NCBI GenBank assembly: GCA_937921485.1
Contig: CAKZSV010000025.1
Span: 1-63,665 of the forward strand
Length of the DNA: 63,665 bases
From: an uncultured bacterium
GTDB lineage: Bacteria; Spirochaetota; UBA4802; JAGODF01
Reading direction: 5' to 3'
Positions 60,903 to 63,665 of the stretch are shown piece by piece (position 1 is the first letter of the stretch; every line of letters begins with the position of its first letter). A program made the translations under genes and the position numbers. The notes beneath the pieces are model-generated. The model ran no database searches, had not been told where the DNA came from, and saw only the letters and a list, made by a program, of their open reading frames with translations.

Positions 60903-63665
60903 ATGCTTTCACAGCTGATTCAACGCCAGATTTCTTTGGGTAGCACAGTATCCTTTAGTCTCAAAGATGGACGAAAAGTAAGCGGAATTCTGATTGAGAT
61001 AGGACGCGATCATGTTACGTTAGATAGTGCCGATGGATCAGCAACTATTTTGATTGAAACGATAAGTACATGGTGTGTTTACAAAGAAACTGAATCTCTT
61101 TCACAGGAGCAAAATTCAGCATTAAAGCCTACTTCAGTAACGACCTCAGGATCCTCCGAGCAAGAAACTACCAAAAAAATAATAGAAATCGAGGCACGCT
61201 TTCATGCCCAACAACAGGTTTCTTTCCTGCAAATAAAGGTACCGGACTTTGTGTTTCCTGCCAGTGAAATCAAAGGCAAGACAAGCACTAATGCATTGAC
61301 AGTTTGGAATCGCATCAAGAACAGCTATCAATACGCGGAAAAAATCAACGAACTCAGCACAAAATTCGGGAGAATACAACCTTTAGCCCATGATCTTGCT
61401 TCACTTGCAGAACAATTCCCGAATTCCGCTTCGATAAAGCGGCATTTGGCCTATTTTTATCACCTTTCAGGAAACCATCAACAGTCCCTAAACTTGTACC
61501 GAACTGCTGCAATTATCTCAAATAACGCTTGGGACTGGTATAACCTGTCAACAAAGGCACTAACAAGCGGACAGGACGATTTATCTTGCTACAGTCTTGG
61601 GCGTTTCTTCCAAATAATTCCTAGCGTAGAGGCATTGCGCGCCTGGCATGTCTACATTGGCTTAGTCAGGAAATTCTCTGACTACCCAACTATTAGAAAT
61701 ATAGCCCAGAAAAGATCTTCAAGCGCTTCAGAGAAAGAAATTGAACTATTACTGGAAACTGGTATTTACCTGCTTCTTGCCAGTGGGAACAGGCTTTTTG
61801 CTGCAGATATTGTTCAACGCTGGATAAAAGGGGAGGCGCTTCAAGGTTTGGTGGCGGATGCTTTTACACGTCTCCAAGGGCAGCCGGATGAGACATATAA
61901 AAAGTTACTTTCGGAGTTTATTGAGCAAAAGACCACCCAAACCATAAAGATAATCTCTGATAATCCACAGGGCTCTATCTATTCTTACAGGTCGGATCGC
62001 AGTTTCGGCTTCTTGAAAGGTAGCGATGGTGAGAATTACTTCTTTCATATTACCGCAGTTTCCGATGATGACTTGCTTGAACAACTTCGCGATTTCTCAC
62101 CTGGCAAACGCATAGACGTGACCTTTGAGCCAAGTCAGGGGCCGAAAGGTCCGATTGCTATTAGGGTGACACTTTATCGTACTCTTGACCAGATGTTTGC
62201 AAGAGCAAACGAATATGCCAGTGACGGTGATTACCCTAAAGCAATTGCCCTTGTAAAAAAGGTTTTGGAAGCCAATCCAAACTACCCACCGGCGCAGGAG
62301 GCATATGACAAGTGGCGCGAGTATGCCAGAATAAGCGGTATTCCCAGAGGGTCGAATCCCTATGCTCGGGCTAAACGGGTGCAGTTAGTTGAAAAAGACC
62401 TTGAGCGAGCAGCTCAGTTGCTTCGTGATGCTATCAGGCAAGGGGATAATGTCGAAAGTGCCGTCAAAGACTTGGCTGCGTTGCTCGTTCAACTAGGACG
62501 GTCGGATGAAGCCATTCAGGTTTTGGAAAGAAATCGTGGACGAATTTCTAATCAGCAATCTGTGGATAATATGCTGATTGGTTTTTATCAGAGCGCTGGT
62601 CAGCACGACAAGGCTATTGCATTGCTGCAAAGGAAACTTGAACAGGCGACTACAGAGAGCAAAAAAGCACAAATATTATGGCAGATTGCAATTGGTTATC
62701 TCCGAAAAGAAGATTATGCTCTCGCCGAACAGACCTTCCAAAAAGTGCTTCAAGCACAGCCCGACAATAGAACGGTGCAGAGAAATATTGCCCTATGTCT
62801 CTTCAAGCAGGGACGCTACGATGAAGCGCAGAAAATGCTGAATCGCATTCTGACAACTGCTCCTGATGCACAGGCGGCAGAGCTATTGGAAGCAATCAAA
62901 CACGCTCAATCCGGGCAGATGCTTCCTATTAATGAGATCATTGTCGAGACAGCGCTCTCGGACATTTCTAGAGAAATCAGCGGTTTTGCCAGATTTTTTT
63001 TAGATCGTTGTGATTATCAGGGAGTACGGGCGGATCATATTCAGACCCAAAATTTTGATCATAGCGACATTGCAACTCTTGAACAATTAGCCACACGTTC
63101 TCGAACTATTCGCCCACGTGAACGTGCAGGTTACTATTTATCTGCGGCAAAAATAGTTTCTCTGCTGGATGATGAAAATCCCAATCAGTTCTACAAATAC
63201 CTTTGCCGAAGTTTTGCTTCTTCTGGCGACTCAATTGTCGTTGAAAATAGACCACTTGATGCGGCGCGAGAGTTTTACTGTGAGTCGCTGAGCGCATATG
63301 ATGGGGATCGTAGTCGAAGCATCGAAGAGCAGGATGCAAAAAATGCTCTCGTGAGATTTCTTTTTTCAACCCTTGGGCAATCACAAATTCCCATTAAACC
63401 AAATATACCTTCAGTTGATGAGACGCTTGAGCGTATCTTGACTCATCATCCTGATCGAACTAAAGTTTTTGATGCTATCGCCTATCTTGTTTTTCGCAGT
63501 CGGTATGCCGCCAATCGTTTGCTCAACCGACTTTACGACAAATCGTCTCTGCAGGCAATGGCTTTAGAGTACCTGAGATCGGCTGGTATTGACGTTCGAC
63601 CTATCAGGCGATTAGAAGACTTTGTTAGACTATGGAACGAGTTGGTTAGGAAAAAATTGGATGAA
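60903..63665 (+). CDS. Sm-like, cold-shock and TPR protein, partial at right edge
   Basis: One frame is open from the ATG at 60903 to the last base (921 codons seen). Residues 1-62 read LGSTVSFSLKDGRKVSGILIEIGRDHVTLDS, an Sm-like five-strand barrel pattern. After a helical region comes a cold-shock domain at about 355-425: GSIYSYRSDRSFGFLKG (RNP1-like) and NYFFHITAVSDDDL (RNP2-like), ending GPKGPIAIRV. TPR repeats follow (ANEYASDGDYPKAIALVKKVLEANP; QIAIGYLRKEDYALAEQTFQ; ALCLFKQGRYDEAQKMLNRI). Two nucleic-acid-binding modules plus TPRs suggest an RNA-sensing or RNA-handling scaffold. Composition differs from the core genome; accessory origin is likely. Ribosome-binding site weak. Confidence 0.8.
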   Translation, partial: MLSQLIQRQISLGSTVSFSLKDGRKVSGILIEIGRDHVTLDSADGSATILIETISTWCVYKETESLSQEQNSALKPTSVTTSGSSEQETTKKIIEIEARFHAQQQVSFLQIKVPDFVFPASEIKGKTSTNALTVWNRIKNSYQYAEKINELSTKFGRIQPLAHDLASLAEQFPNSASIKRHLAYFYHLSGNHQQSLNLYRTAAIISNNAWDWYNLSTKALTSGQDDLSCYSLGRFFQIIPSVEALRAWHVYIGLVRKFSDYPTIRNIAQKRSSSASEKEIELLLETGIYLLLASGNRLFAADIVQRWIKGEALQGLVADAFTRLQGQPDETYKKLLSEFIEQKTTQTIKIISDNPQGSIYSYRSDRSFGFLKGSDGENYFFHITAVSDDDLLEQLRDFSPGKRIDVTFEPSQGPKGPIAIRVTLYRTLDQMFARANEYASDGDYPKAIALVKKVLEANPNYPPAQEAYDKWREYARISGIPRGSNPYARAKRVQLVEKDLERAAQLLRDAIRQGDNVESAVKDLAALLVQLGRSDEAIQVLERNRGRISNQQSVDNMLIGFYQSAGQHDKAIALLQRKLEQATTESKKAQILWQIAIGYLRKEDYALAEQTFQKVLQAQPDNRTVQRNIALCLFKQGRYDEAQKMLNRILTTAPDAQAAELLEAIKHAQSGQMLPINEIIVETALSDISREISGFARFFLDRCDYQGVRADHIQTQNFDHSDIATLEQLATRSRTIRPRERAGYYLSAAKIVSLLDDENPNQFYKYLCRSFASSGDSIVVENRPLDAAREFYCESLSAYDGDRSRSIEEQDAKNALVRFLFSTLGQSQIPIKPNIPSVDETLERILTHHPDRTKVFDAIAYLVFRSRYAANRLLNRLYDKSSLQAMALEYLRSAGIDVRPIRRLEDFVRLWNELVRKKLDE

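Noticed and set aside
62578..62841. 87-codon plus-strand frame
   Set aside because: Alternative frame inside the long CSD-TPR gene, which stays open across it.

Overview
The window looks like a chromosomal segment of a Gram-negative, spirochaete-like bacterium (Spirochaetota is the best guess; genus not resolvable). The guess rests on signal peptides and lipoproteins with relaxed lipoboxes, a TolC/RND export operon, an OmpA-type protein, a CheD-HDOD group, FapA and bactofilin genes, a very long coiled-coil secreted protein, and traces of a diversity-generating retroelement. Core genes are moderately GC-rich with many GCGCGC runs. Two stretches (about 39.3-41.55 kb and 60.77 kb to the right edge) lack that signature and look acquired. 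I saw no rRNA, tRNA or CRISPR array.

Layout. 1-5.5 kb (minus): a giant coiled-coil secreted protein running off the left edge, plus the secreted protein translated just before it. 5.57-6.83 kb: a REP-associated tyrosine transposase (RAYT) between inverted clusters of the GGGGTCAGAGC oligonucleotide, next to a 116-nt dispersed palindromic repeat. 6.9-20.1 kb (plus): a tightly packed export operon (TPR lipoprotein, small secreted protein, TolC, membrane fusion protein, two different RND permeases) running into two 497-residue Ig-like lipoproteins. 20.2-22.7 kb: GTP-dependent PEP carboxykinase with a terminator, then a small protein that reads as two tandem ribbon-helix-helix units behind two palindromes. 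22.8-27.3 kb (minus): CheD, HDOD protein, zinc-ribbon membrane protein, PD40-OmpA protein and a methyltransferase. 27.5-33.5 kb: a LysM/M23 hydrolase facing a GAF/degenerate-GGDEF protein and its very acidic partner, then a 2x[4Fe-4S] ferredoxin. 33.7-37.8 kb: a 1364-residue CoA-dehydratase-activase fusion.

37.8-41.6 kb is the most disturbed part. It holds three orphan GGGGTCAGAGC oligos, a decayed diversity-generating retroelement (3' end of the variable gene, a perfect 24-bp palindrome, a frameshifted HRDC accessory gene), an internally deleted IS256-family element with both ends, and two AT-rich genes: a DUF2130 nuclease-like protein and a protein with a uracil-DNA-glycosylase-like motif layout.

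41.6-52.3 kb carries envelope and housekeeping genes: a beta-barrel protein with bactofilin, a YlbF-like protein, tatA-fdhE, FapA, a secreted protein of unknown function, a metal/cobalamin-type ABC importer and a metallo-beta-lactamase-fold hydrolase. The importer ATPase has its last codons inside a copy of the dispersed repeat. 52.6-53.9 kb is an aspartate-type aminotransferase.

53.9-59.9 kb is a seven-gene minus-strand operon with a good promoter: coiled-coil protein, SPFH/zinc-ribbon protein, two DUF4178 proteins, a small membrane protein, DUF350 and a membrane-embedded spermidine-synthase-like enzyme. It is probably a membrane/polyamine-linked stress system and is the strongest candidate here for an under-described intact system. 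The right end has a truncated ATPase remnant, a second broken IS256-family copy, and an open reading frame leaving the window that joins an Sm-like N-terminus, a cold-shock domain and TPRs.
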